A stretch of DNA of 29,292 nucleotides from Bacteroidales bacterium UBA1756. GTDB lineage: Bacteria; Bacteroidota; Bacteroidia; Bacteroidales; WCHB1-69. The notes under the pieces are model-generated. The model saw nothing but the letters and a program-made list of their open reading frames with translations. It was not told the origin of the DNA and did not search any database. The DNA is taken from NCBI GenBank assembly GCA_002314795.1, contig DCHI01000083.1:1-29292 (forward strand), written 5' to 3'. The stretch's first letter is position 1, and every line of letters starts with the position of its first letter. A program made the translations under genes and the position numbers. Of the stretch, positions 7,587 to 15,355 are shown one piece after another.

Positions 7587-7649
7587 CGTTAAGTTATTGG
7601 AAAAGTGATTTTATTTCTAAAGAACACCTTGCGCATACAACCGAAATCG

Positions 7650-10600
7650 TTAAAACTCTCGTACCGTGGCGAATGCCCCGTTTTCTAACAATGTGATGGC
7701 ATATTTGTGTTTTCCGTCTTTCGATTGTGTGTAGCGGACATTGCCTTCGGCATACGGATACAATGGGCGCGTTCCGTAAATGGCATAGCCGTTTTCTTGT
7801 AGCCAGCCCCCCATTTCGCGGAGCCGTTGTTGTGCAGTCAGCGGGATTTGTCCGTCTGCGTCGGGCCCGATGTTTAACAGATAATTGCCTCCTTTTGCTA
7901 CAATATCTATCAGTGTGTGAATGAGTTGTCTTGTGCTTTTGTAGTTGTCATTTTCAACGTACGACCAGCTATCGCCCATACTCATACACGTTTCCCACGG
8001 GTAGGGGAGAAGTGTGTCGGGGACTTTCTGTTCAGGGGTGCGATAGTTTTCATATTTACCTCCCACACTTCGGTCCACCAGGATGAGGTCGGGATTACTG
8101 CTGCGTGCCATCTCTGCAATACGTTGCATATCAATATCTTGAATGCGCTGATAGCAGCCGAGCCACTCGCGTGTTTCGTCCGTCAAACTCCATTCTGGCC
8201 GAATCCAACCGCCATCCAACCACAAAATGTCAATATCGCCATAGTTATGTGTGATTTCTTGTAACTGATTGTATGTGAAATCTTTGTATTTGTTCCAACG
8301 TTCTGGATAGACGTTGATGTCGTAGTTGACATTCCGATCCGGAGTCGCCCATTCGTGTGCCCAGTAGTCGTCGCAGTGCCAGTCGGGTTTTGAGAAATAG
8401 AGTCCCGTCCACAGACCTTCGTTGCGGAAGGCGTCTACGATGGCGCGCGTAATGTCGGGCTGCGGTGACGTGTGGTACGGACAATCGGCGCCCGCAACGC
8501 TGTAATCGGTGTACTTGCTGTCGAACATACAGAAACCGTCGTGATGTTTGGTGGTAAAAACAAAGTACTTCATTCCAGCTTCCTTGGCCAAGGCGGCCCA
8601 TTCTTCCGGATTGAATTTTTTTGGATTAAAGTTTTGATTTAATGATTGATAGCACTGTTTGTAATCCACATAGTCGGCTCCTTTGCGGTCAATCCACGGT
8701 TCGTTGCAAATGCTCCACGATTCCACGACGCCCCATTGTGCGTACATTCCCCAATGTGCCATAAAACCGAATTTGAGGTCTTGCCATTGGTCAATTCGGT
8801 TCAAAATGATGGGGGCGGTTTCGGGAAGCGCTTCCGTCGGAACCTCGGCGACGACGCGCGTGTTTTCACTGTCGAAGCCAATTTCAACGATGAAACGGGT
8901 GCCTGCCGTCGGCGCTACCATCTGCTGCGAGGTTTCGTCAAAAACACGGAGCCAGTACGGATCTATCTGAATATCAAAATCTTTTTTGCCATTAACGGGA
9001 ATGTCAATGCTCACATAACCGACCAAGCTTTTTTTCGGAGCATTCGTATCGCCAGAATTTTTCACATAGACCTGCACCACCGCTTTCCCCATAGAAATCG
9101 GGCAATTTTCAGAAATCCAATCGTGCGAAACCGTGCCGTGAACCGTGAGATTTTCGTAGTTGAAAGTGACATTTTTCAATGAAAAATTGCTATAACTCAA
9201 ACCGAATCCGAATGGGAAAAGTGGTTTTTCTTCCATAAAACGGTACGTTCTCCCTTGCATATTGTAGTCGTTGAAATCGGGGAGTTGCTTTGAAGAACGG
9301 TAAAAGGTGACGGGTAAACGACCAAAAGAATTGTACTTTCCAGCCAAGGTCTGGGCTACGGCAGCTCCCATCTTTTCACCACCATACCAACAAATGAATA
9401 TGGCATCTACTTCATTTTCAATATTTTCCAATGCGATGGCACTGCCTGTACATAGCAATAAGACGATTGGTTTTCCGAACTTTTTCAGTTTTCGTAATTC
9501 GTCCAATTGTGTTTGTGGCAGCTCGATGATTGTGCGGTCGCCTTTGTAGAAACCGGGAACGTCAACAGGCAGTTCCTCGCCTTCCAACTGCGGTGACAGT
9601 CCTCCCGCATAGACGATAACGTCCGCTTTTTTTACATTTTTTGTAAGTTGAAAAACGTCACTCATTCCTTCCAAAATGGAAATTGTGTGCAGCGGTGTTC
9701 CGTTGTAGTTGCCCAACGGCATCAGGGTATCGGCAGCATTCGGACCAGTGAGGAACACGCTTGTTTGGTCGGCAACGAGCGGAAGAAGGTGGTCGTTTTT
9801 TAGCATAACGATGCTGTTTGCTGAAATATGCGTCTGATTGTCAAGTGCTTGCGTAGAAATGTGTGAGTCGTTTTCTTGATGGAAACGTTCCGTCACGCGC
9901 AATCGTGTGGTGAGAATGCGGCGTACGTGTTCATCAATTTTCTCCTCGGAAATCCAACCGGAATCGACGGCGGTTTTAAGGGCGGAGAGGCCGCTGCCAC
10001 ATTCCAAATCCACCTCGCTGCCAAAAGCGTCGGCGGCGGCACGGGCGGCTGAAGGGTGCGTTTCGTGACGGGGCGTCTTCGGGTCCCGCTCCCAGCAGTC
10101 GTTCAGTGCCCAACAGTCGGTCACCAGCAAGCCGTTATAGTGCCATTGATTCCTCAAAATATCCACAAGCAACTCACGGTTGGTGCAGCACGGAACGCCA
10201 TTGAGACGGTTGTACGCGCACATCACTTGTTGTACGTCGCTGTTTTTTATAATATACTCAAAAGCAGGAAGATAGGTAGTCCATAAATCGCGATGGGAGA
10301 TTTGGACATCAAACTGATGGCGGGTGCTTTCGGGCCCGCTGTGGACGGCTAAATGCTTGAGGCAGGCGGCAGTAGCGAGATGACCGTTGCCATCGTTCGT
10401 TTGCAGTCCATTCACGCACGCCAGTCCCATTGTGGCAGTAAGAAACGGATCTTCCCCGTACGTTTCCATTCCACGGCCCCAGCGTGGATCCCTGAAAATG
10501 TTGATGTTCGGTGTAAAGAAAGTAAGTCCGGCGTAGTCACCGAAGTTGCCGTCCGTCTGCGCTTGCTGGAATTTCTCCCGTGCCTCGACCGCTGTAGCGG

Positions 10601-10901
10601 AGAAGACGTCACGTACCAGGTCGGCGTTGAAAGTGGCGGCCAAGGCAATGGGCATCGGCCAGACCGTTGCCAGACCGTTGCGTCCAACGCCGTGCAGTGC
10701 TTCGTTCCACCAGCTGTATGCGGGCAAGCCCACGCGCGGGATGGCGGGGTTCTGATGTTCCATCAATGAAAGTTTCTCATCAAGAGTGAGTTGCGACATA
10801 ATTGTCTCTACACGAAAGGCAACGCTGTCGCTAACACTATTTTGTGAAAATAATTGAAATGTAATGATAATCAGACTTATAAGTAAGAAGGAACGCTTCA
10901 T
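7650..10901 (-). CDS. GH3-GH29 fusion: beta-xylosidase/glucosidase-like plus alpha-L-fucosidase
   Basis: One uninterrupted 1083-residue protein begins with a signal peptide (MKRSFLLISLIIITFQLFS). Residues about 25-565 are a complete GH3 enzyme close to the beta-xylosidase branch (SWWNEALHGVGRNG, RDPRWGRGMETYGEDP). Its nucleophile is Asp262 in LLVTDCW, and EGEELP (440-445) lies in the acid/base loop. A fibronectin-III-like domain follows (about 605-690). Residues about 695-1083 are a GH29 fucosidase: KFGFMAHWGMYAQWGVVESW, TTKHHDGF, nucleophile Asp896 in DILWLDGGW, and Glu957 in YRTPEQ as candidate acid/base. The GH29 part has no signal peptide of its own. No T9SS tail is present, so a periplasmic location is likely. 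Substrates carrying both beta-linked xylose or glucose and alpha-fucose are suggested, for example xyloglucan pieces or plant-type N-glycans. Confidence 0.9.
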   Translation of the reverse strand: MKRSFLLISLIIITFQLFSQNSVSDSVAFRVETIMSQLTLDEKLSLMEHQNPAIPRVGLPAYSWWNEALHGVGRNGLATVWPMPIALAATFNADLVRDVFSATAVEAREKFQQAQTDGNFGDYAGLTFFTPNINIFRDPRWGRGMETYGEDPFLTATMGLACVNGLQTNDGNGHLATAACLKHLAVHSGPESTRHQFDVQISHRDLWTTYLPAFEYIIKNSDVQQVMCAYNRLNGVPCCTNRELLVDILRNQWHYNGLLVTDCWALNDCWERDPKTPRHETHPSAARAAADAFGSEVDLECGSGLSALKTAVDSGWISEEKIDEHVRRILTTRLRVTERFHQENDSHISTQALDNQTHISANSIVMLKNDHLLPLVADQTSVFLTGPNAADTLMPLGNYNGTPLHTISILEGMSDVFQLTKNVKKADVIVYAGGLSPQLEGEELPVDVPGFYKGDRTIIELPQTQLDELRKLKKFGKPIVLLLCTGSAIALENIENEVDAIFICWYGGEKMGAAVAQTLAGKYNSFGRLPVTFYRSSKQLPDFNDYNMQGRTYRFMEEKPLFPFGFGLSYSNFSLKNVTFNYENLTVHGTVSHDWISENCPISMGKAVVQVYVKNSGDTNAPKKSLVGYVSIDIPVNGKKDFDIQIDPYWLRVFDETSQQMVAPTAGTRFIVEIGFDSENTRVVAEVPTEALPETAPIILNRIDQWQDLKFGFMAHWGMYAQWGVVESWSICNEPWIDRKGADYVDYKQCYQSLNQNFNPKKFNPEEWAALAKEAGMKYFVFTTKHHDGFCMFDSKYTDYSVAGADCPYHTSPQPDITRAIVDAFRNEGLWTGLYFSKPDWHCDDYWAHEWATPDRNVNYDINVYPERWNKYKDFTYNQLQEITHNYGDIDILWLDGGWIRPEWSLTDETREWLGCYQRIQDIDMQRIAEMARSSNPDLILVDRSVGGKYENYRTPEQKVPDTLLPYPWETCMSMGDSWSYVENDNYKSTRQLIHTLIDIVAKGGNYLLNIGPDADGQIPLTAQQRLREMGGWLQENGYAIYGTRPLYPYAEGNVRYTQSKDGKHKYAITLLENGAFATVREF

Positions 10902-10952
10902 TTGGGGATATTAGGATTTGTTTTGTTCAAGGTTTATTCTCAATGATAATAA

Positions 10953-11675
10953 TTATAGTGGAAGATTGCTCATCACTAACCACGCTGACACTAAAATCAT
11001 CACTATGGCCACGATTTTCTTGTAGATTTTGTTTTCAATTTTGCCAATCAGTTTCAGAGCCACGAAATTGCCGAGCATCATCGCCACACCGATGTAGAGT
11101 CCGTGAAGGAAAGTATTGGCAGTCATTAGGTTAAGTTTACCATAGACGATAATTTTCACGATATGCATCACCACGGCGGAGGTGGCTTCGGTGGCGATGT
11201 AGCTCACGGCGGCGAGATTGAGGGTGAGGTAGCAGGCGCTGCTCAGCGGTCCGGAGATGCCCAACAGTCCGTTGATGAGTCCAGTGATGCCGCCGCCCAC
11301 AATCATCGTGGCGGGCTTGTGCGGTAGGTTCATCTTGCCACGCAGTTTCTGAATGGCGAACAGGATGAGCGCACAGCCCAGTACCACTGTCATCGGCCGT
11401 TTCGGCACCACGGCAAAGCCCATCGCACCTAACACCGTGAAGGGAACCGCCAACAGCAGAAACTGCCACACGAATTTCCATCGGATCGATTTCCAACCTA
11501 AACCCACGCGGCTGAGGTTGCTCATCAGCTGCGCAATGGTGGAGACGGGCACGGCAACTTCAACACCGAAAAAATAGGTGAGTACTGGCAGAAGAATCAT
11601 TCCGCCGCCAAAACCAACGGAACCGGAAAGAAATCCGGCTAACAAACCGACAATGATAAGGATAACGTTGGTCAT
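10953..11675 (-). CDS. TauE/SafE (TSUP) family membrane permease
   Basis: The 240-residue protein is almost wholly hydrophobic, with about seven or eight membrane segments. The N-terminal repeat GFLSGSVGFGGGMILLPVL and the second half-repeat GGGITGLINGLLGISGPL are the two glycine/proline signatures of the TSUP family. Members export or import small organic or inorganic anions such as sulfite, sulfoacetate or taurine-derived anions; the substrate here is unknown. It lies 21 nt after hipT on the same strand and 51 nt before the GH3-GH29 gene. It may be reached by read-through from the hip operon, but a functional link is doubtful. Confidence 0.88.
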   Translation of the reverse strand: MTNVILIIVGLLAGFLSGSVGFGGGMILLPVLTYFFGVEVAVPVSTIAQLMSNLSRVGLGWKSIRWKFVWQFLLLAVPFTVLGAMGFAVVPKRPMTVVLGCALILFAIQKLRGKMNLPHKPATMIVGGGITGLINGLLGISGPLSSACYLTLNLAAVSYIATEATSAVVMHIVKIIVYGKLNLMTANTFLHGLYIGVAMMLGNFVALKLIGKIENKIYKKIVAIVMILVSAWLVMSNLPL

Positions 11676-11696
11676 TTCAGCAAAACACTAATTTTT

Positions 11697-12626
11697 TTAC
11701 AAGACATTGATTCTTTCATCAAGCAGACGCTTGTATGCAGTTTGGAGTTCATCATCTAAAAAAGAAGTTTCAATAGTTTGTCGGAAGGCGGGAAGCAGTT
11801 GTGCGTATTTCTTTTTCAGGTTGAAAAAAACTTTTACGGGCACACCGCAAGTTTCAAAGGCGGCCTGAAAATCTGAATCTTGGATTTTTCTCTTTTTGCC
11901 ATTCAATGTTAATGCAAGTTGTTCGTTATCAGCAGGATTTGCAATAGCGACATTCAGCAAGTCGTATGCCGGTGTCAACCGTACATTCTTGTCGGGTTGA
12001 TAAAGCGAAAAATTCTTGAGGTGCATATCATTGTTGCCCGTAATCCAAGAGAAATAGACAAGTTCAAGAAAATCAGTCACATCCATCTGTGGATTGGCAG
12101 AAAATTTGCGAATGGCTTTGGCTATCTGCTCGTAGGAACTTTTATACTTGTGTTCGGTTTGACGTTCCGTTAACTGACAGAAGTCCTCCATCGCAATTTT
12201 TTCACCTTTTTTGGTCCTATCAATCCGCTTTGTGATGTACCCCAACGAACCATCCTTCATTCTTATCAACGTATGAGGGACGACTCTGATATTGGCAATT
12301 TGCGCCAAGTGCATCGTAAGATCTTCATTCTCAGGAAGTAGTCTGAACCTATCCGTCTGCGGTTTAAAGATAAAATCCCCCCAAAGTCCCACAATAGTGA
12401 GTTTTTGGCTGTTTCTATGTTTGTCAAGATGCAGCGACAATTTGGGTTGTACGCCGGTAAGCGTGGTCTGCGATTGAATAATCTGCTTTGCCAAAGCATC
12501 CATATCTTCTCGCGTGTAATCCAATACGGGAGGTACAGATGAACCGAAAAATTTCTTCGCACATTCGGCGTGAAAATCAACTTCGCCTTCTTTCAATTCT
12601 TGATAGCAAAACAAACACCTACTCAT
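11697..12626 (-). CDS. HipT-like Ser/Thr kinase toxin (HipA C-terminal domain)
   Basis: The product is about 309 residues from ATG 12626. Two more ATGs at 12632 and 12635 are possible. The chosen start overlaps the hipS stop by 8 nt. This is the kinase half of HipA, without the N-terminal subdomain, which is a separate gene. Numbering from 12635, the Gly-rich loop is TTLTGVQPK (57-65), the ATP lysine is Lys91 (FIFKPQ), the catalytic loop is NNDMHLKN with Asp203, and the metal ligand is Asp225 (TPAYDLL). HipA-family toxins phosphorylate aminoacyl-tRNA synthetases and halt growth. The HipA/HipT autophosphorylation serine position is a threonine here. The N-terminus has CxxC plus HxxC (Cys7, Cys10, His22, Cys25), a zinc-ribbon-like knuckle absent from E. 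coli HipA. The gene is third in the hip operon. Confidence 0.88.
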   Translation of the reverse strand: MSRCLFCYQELKEGEVDFHAECAKKFFGSSVPPVLDYTREDMDALAKQIIQSQTTLTGVQPKLSLHLDKHRNSQKLTIVGLWGDFIFKPQTDRFRLLPENEDLTMHLAQIANIRVVPHTLIRMKDGSLGYITKRIDRTKKGEKIAMEDFCQLTERQTEHKYKSSYEQIAKAIRKFSANPQMDVTDFLELVYFSWITGNNDMHLKNFSLYQPDKNVRLTPAYDLLNVAIANPADNEQLALTLNGKKRKIQDSDFQAAFETCGVPVKVFFNLKKKYAQLLPAFRQTIETSFLDDELQTAYKRLLDERINVL

Positions 12627-12951
12627 CTTCATCATCTTTTAGCGGGATTACACTAACGGCCCCGATGCACTCTTTGCAACATAGCAGTAAGAGTGCAAAA
12701 CGGTCGAGTTCACTGATATCTGTATTTCGCAAAGCCACGTCCAAAAGCCACCCTTCGGGAATGAGCCCGTCAAAAAAAGGAAATAGTACTTTGGAAAAAT
12801 ATGGCTGATGGCTCAGCGGCAAGGTCATACTCACGGCTGATGGATCCGAAGATTGCAAATAATCATCCAAATAGCTGAACGAGTAGCCTTCATCCGTTTC
12901 ACTCAACAAACCGGCATCCCGCTCTTTAAATCTAATTAGCGCTGCTTTCAT
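12619..12951 (-). CDS. HipS-like protein (HipA N-terminal subdomain)
   Basis: The 110-residue protein matches the small N-terminal subdomain of HipA encoded as its own gene. Landmarks are SYLDDYLQSSDPSAVSMTLP, then FFDGLIPEGWLLDV, a very typical HipA segment, and the closing CIGAVSVIPL. In the three-gene HipBST systems this subunit, HipS, binds the kinase HipT and acts as the antitoxin. The same role is likely here but not proven. The ATG at 12951 overlaps the end of hipB by 20 nt, and the 3' end overlaps hipT, so the three are translationally coupled. Confidence 0.85.
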   Translation of the reverse strand: MKAALIRFKERDAGLLSETDEGYSFSYLDDYLQSSDPSAVSMTLPLSHQPYFSKVLFPFFDGLIPEGWLLDVALRNTDISELDRFALLLLCCKECIGAVSVIPLKDDEDE

Positions 12952-13159
12952 CGGTCAACATCTTTTTTACCGGAATCAATTCGTAATCAAACAGCGAGAA
13001 AACCTGTAATACTTTGTCCATCCGCACAGTGGCCTTCCCTTGTTCCAATTCTCTGACGAAGTTCAATCCCACGCCAGATTTCATTGCCAGATCAACTTGC
13101 GTCAATCCAAACTCTTTACGGAGCGCTTTCAATTTCGTAGCGATAATATTCTTTGTCAT
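12932..13159 (-). CDS. HipB-like XRE-family transcriptional repressor
   Basis: The product has 75 residues from ATG 13159. The longer frame to 13189 would begin upstream of the transcript and cross an operator. The helix-turn-helix is LKALRKEFGLTQVDLAMKSG, followed by VGLNFVRELEQGKATVRMDK, which is the standard XRE fold of HipB. The C-terminus (FDYELIPV) resembles the HipB dimer strand. It should bind the two palindromes upstream (13162-13181 and 13203-13222) and repress the operon. It is the first gene of three. Confidence 0.88.
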   Translation of the reverse strand: MTKNIIATKLKALRKEFGLTQVDLAMKSGVGLNFVRELEQGKATVRMDKVLQVFSLFDYELIPVKKMLTDESSAN

Positions 13160-13161
13160 AA

Positions 13162-13181
13162 TTACATCTTTTCGGATGCAA
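13162..13181 (-). promoter_or_regulatory. proximal HipB operator candidate (6-N8-6 palindrome)
   Basis: TTACAT-N8-ATGCAA on the plus strand is a one-mismatch dyad. It lies 3 nt before the hipB ATG and overlaps the -7 element, so a bound dimer would cover the transcription start. The 6-N8-6 spacing equals that of the E. coli hip operator (TATCC-type arms with 8-nt spacer). Confidence 0.6.
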
Positions 13182-13186
13182 AAATA
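13179..13186 (-). promoter_or_regulatory. -7 element of the hip operon
   Basis: This reads TATTTTTG on the minus strand. It lies between the two palindromes and touches the proximal one. No convincing TTTG -33 was seen at the usual spacing. The predicted transcript starts near 13172, giving a leader of about 13 nt. Confidence 0.55.
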
Positions 13187-13200
13187 CAAACTATTTTAAT

Positions 13201-13224
13201 AATTACATCTTTTCTAATGTAATT
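13201..13224 (-). promoter_or_regulatory. distal HipB operator candidate (perfect dyad)
   Basis: AATTACAT, 8 nt spacer, ATGTAATT is a perfect 8-bp-arm dyad. The left arm and first six spacer bases (CTTTTC) are identical to the proximal site. The two sites are 41 bp apart centre to centre, about four helical turns, so two repressor dimers would sit on the same DNA face. Confidence 0.6.
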
Positions 13225-13244
13225 TTTTTAATAATAAATTTCCA

Positions 13245-13838
13245 TTACTTGTAATACTTCTCAATACCGCCGTACCCCATAATCAGTTTGTTTTCCTTAG
13301 TTTTGAGGATGAAATTGGCCAGCCGTTTTTGAAATTCCTCGGGACGTTTGCGGGCGTCATCAATGTAGGCGATGCGAATGCGGCGGTAGGAATCCGTAAA
13401 CTTTTGGTAATTTTCCCAAACTGCGGCATCCCTTTTCACCTCTGCTAAAATGTCTTCCGGGAAAACGTAGGGCTCGTTGATGAGCGGCAGGACGGCGGGT
13501 CGGATTGTGGGGTGAATCATTCCTTGGTTTTCGAGCCAGATGAGCCGTTCAATGTTGGGGCGGGAGTAGCCGCTTCCTTTGCGGCGGGGGGTGAAGCGGC
13601 GGGTGTTGTGCGTACTGTCAAGTTTTCCCGCCACGCCGTCAATCCAGCCGAAACAGAGAGCCTCTTCCACTGCATCGTTGTAGGAGATGCTTGCCTCGCC
13701 GGAACTTATTGTCGGGAAGACGAACAGGATTTCCGTGGCCGTCTCAAAATGGTCGGACAACCACTGGCGCCACTCCGCGCGGCTGTTGGTGCGGAAGGTG
13801 TTAGTGTTTTTCTTATGGGTATCAATACTGGAAGTCAT
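13245..13838 (-). CDS. YdeI/OmpD-associated family protein
   Basis: The product has 197 residues from ATG 13838 (MTSSIDTHKK). ATGs at 13862 and 13889 are also in frame, and the last would overlap the upstream ATPase gene. The family signature is clear: FRTNSRAEWRQWLSDHF, SYNDAVEEALCFGWIDG, and the Arg-rich RRFTPRRKGSGYS followed by NIERLIWLENQGM. The C-terminal IRIAYIDDARKRPEEFQKRL is also typical. Members are widespread cytoplasmic proteins of unsettled biochemistry; some are tied to resistance to bacteriocins or stress. The gene follows the AAA ATPase gene by 34 nt and may be co-transcribed with it. Confidence 0.85.
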   Translation of the reverse strand: MTSSIDTHKKNTNTFRTNSRAEWRQWLSDHFETATEILFVFPTISSGEASISYNDAVEEALCFGWIDGVAGKLDSTHNTRRFTPRRKGSGYSRPNIERLIWLENQGMIHPTIRPAVLPLINEPYVFPEDILAEVKRDAAVWENYQKFTDSYRRIRIAYIDDARKRPEEFQKRLANFILKTKENKLIMGYGGIEKYYK

Positions 13839-13872
13839 TATTTCGGAAAAATGAAGGTGCATAGGTGAGAGA

Positions 13873-15297
13873 TTATTCAAATAAATCATTCATTGTCAGC
13901 TCCTTGACCACGTTTGAGTTGTAAACCGACGGGGCTAATCCGTTTGTAGTAATCATCGTGAGCCAGATGGGGTAGGAGAGGGCCGTTTCGGATCGGAAGG
14001 TTGCTGTGCGGTTCTGCAATTTTTCGGATTCTGCTTTCGTTAGTGCAAATTTTTCATTGCAAAACTTTATTTCACAGAGGTTTATGATTTTATCAGCACG
14101 TTCGATAATCAGGTCTATTTGAGCACGATTGTCACTTTGTTTGCTCCTCCACGAATAGTGCTGGGTTGAAATACCATCAATTTTCAATGCTTTTTTAATT
14201 TGTGCAATATGCGTCAAGCAAACTTTTTCAAAAGCCAATCCCAACCAAGTATTTAATTCTGGACTTCCCAAATGATTTTGCCAATAATTGTCTTCCAGCG
14301 CTGCCTTTGGACTGAAGGTAAGGTAAAATAATGAGAAGAAATCGACCAATTGATAGATTGCGGACCGTGTCTTTATTTTTTTTGTTCGGACAGAATATTT
14401 TCTGATTATATCGCAATTGATGAGATCCTCCAATTTTGAACTTAAGTTTCCGGAAGATTCCATACCTATTTGATTTGTAATATCTTCACGGGTCAGCCCG
14501 GTTTTGTTTGTCGCTAATATTCTAATAATTTCAAAATAAATAGTCGGTGAGTTGAAAAGGGTTTCGTAAAGTCGTTTATACTCACGTCTCAGAGTTGAAT
14601 CTTCAGAAAAGAACAATCTATCAATATTTTGAGCGAAACTTTCGTCTTTTCTCAACATACATAGGTAATAAGGAATTCCTCCTAACGCCATATAAGCATT
14701 CAAAATTTGATTTCTATCCCACTGAAATTCATTGCTTTGCAAAAGAAGCTCCGTTTCCTTCAAGGAAAAAGGACGCAGGTGAATCTCGTGTGTGATTCTA
14801 TTGTGCAGGCCACCTTTATTATTGACAATATTGTTAATCATCCACGAAGTTGCTGAGCCGCAAACGATTAGCGTTAGATTTTCTTGTAAGGAGGCCCAAC
14901 TATTCCAGAAGTAGCCCAAAGCCCGAACAAATCCCGATCGTTGTGTATCAAAACTTGGAAGCTCATCAATGAAAACAATAAGGGGACTTCCCTCCGTCAT
15001 ACGCGTTTTTAGAAAATTTTTGAGCAAAATAAATGCGCTCATCCAATCTTCCGGTATGGATGGTACGTCGCAGCCAAAATCCTTTAATGCTTCTACAAAA
15101 GAGGCCATCTGTTCATCGTATGTTCCTGAAAGAATGCCTGTTACCGCGAATGCGAATTTTTTTCCGTAAAGCTGATTTACAAGAAATGTTTTCCCAATCC
15201 GTCTGCGTCCGTATAGTGCAACAAATTCAGCATTTGAAGAGTTTACGTATTCATTTAATAGCCTGATTTCATTTTCTCTACCGACAATTTTTTGCAT
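13873..15297 (-). CDS. archaeal-type AAA ATPase with DUF234/nuclease-like C-terminus
   Basis: The product has 474 residues from ATG 15297 (MQKIVGRENE); a TTG at 15303 adds two codons but is less likely. The N-terminal ATPase has Walker A GRRRIGKT and Walker B LIVFIDELP, with the sensor-like LIVCGSATSW. A winged-helix-like middle (TGLTREDITNQIGMESSGNL) follows. The C-terminal DUF234-like part contains QIDLIIERADKIINLCEIKF, a D...E-x-K arrangement like PD-(D/E)XK nucleases. Proteins of this type occur in many copies in Bacteroidetes and archaea, are often near mobile DNA, and have no settled function. The upstream region carries two large palindromes and a good promoter. Confidence 0.85.
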   Translation of the reverse strand: MQKIVGRENEIRLLNEYVNSSNAEFVALYGRRRIGKTFLVNQLYGKKFAFAVTGILSGTYDEQMASFVEALKDFGCDVPSIPEDWMSAFILLKNFLKTRMTEGSPLIVFIDELPSFDTQRSGFVRALGYFWNSWASLQENLTLIVCGSATSWMINNIVNNKGGLHNRITHEIHLRPFSLKETELLLQSNEFQWDRNQILNAYMALGGIPYYLCMLRKDESFAQNIDRLFFSEDSTLRREYKRLYETLFNSPTIYFEIIRILATNKTGLTREDITNQIGMESSGNLSSKLEDLINCDIIRKYSVRTKKIKTRSAIYQLVDFFSLFYLTFSPKAALEDNYWQNHLGSPELNTWLGLAFEKVCLTHIAQIKKALKIDGISTQHYSWRSKQSDNRAQIDLIIERADKIINLCEIKFCNEKFALTKAESEKLQNRTATFRSETALSYPIWLTMITTNGLAPSVYNSNVVKELTMNDLFE

Positions 15298-15322
15298 TTC
15301 CAATGTTGTTTTTTTGGATGTG

Positions 15323-15355
15323 CAAAAGTACTAAAAAAAATGAGTTTTTTCCAAA
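15323..15355 (-). promoter_or_regulatory. promoter of the AAA ATPase gene
   Basis: On the minus strand, TTTG (15355-15352) and TACTTTTG (15330-15323) are separated by 21 nt, a good match to the Bacteroidetes consensus. One arm of the first palindrome (15342-15353) lies inside this promoter, between and touching the two elements. Confidence 0.65.

Noticed and set aside
8646..9182. Long plus-strand open frame opposite the GH3-GH29 gene
   Set aside because: It is a shadow of the strongly coding minus strand, with no domain, promoter or composition of its own.
15298..15303. Two extra N-terminal codons (TTG start) for the AAA ATPase
   Set aside because: An ATG two codons downstream (15297) is better and leaves a normal leader after the predicted transcription start.
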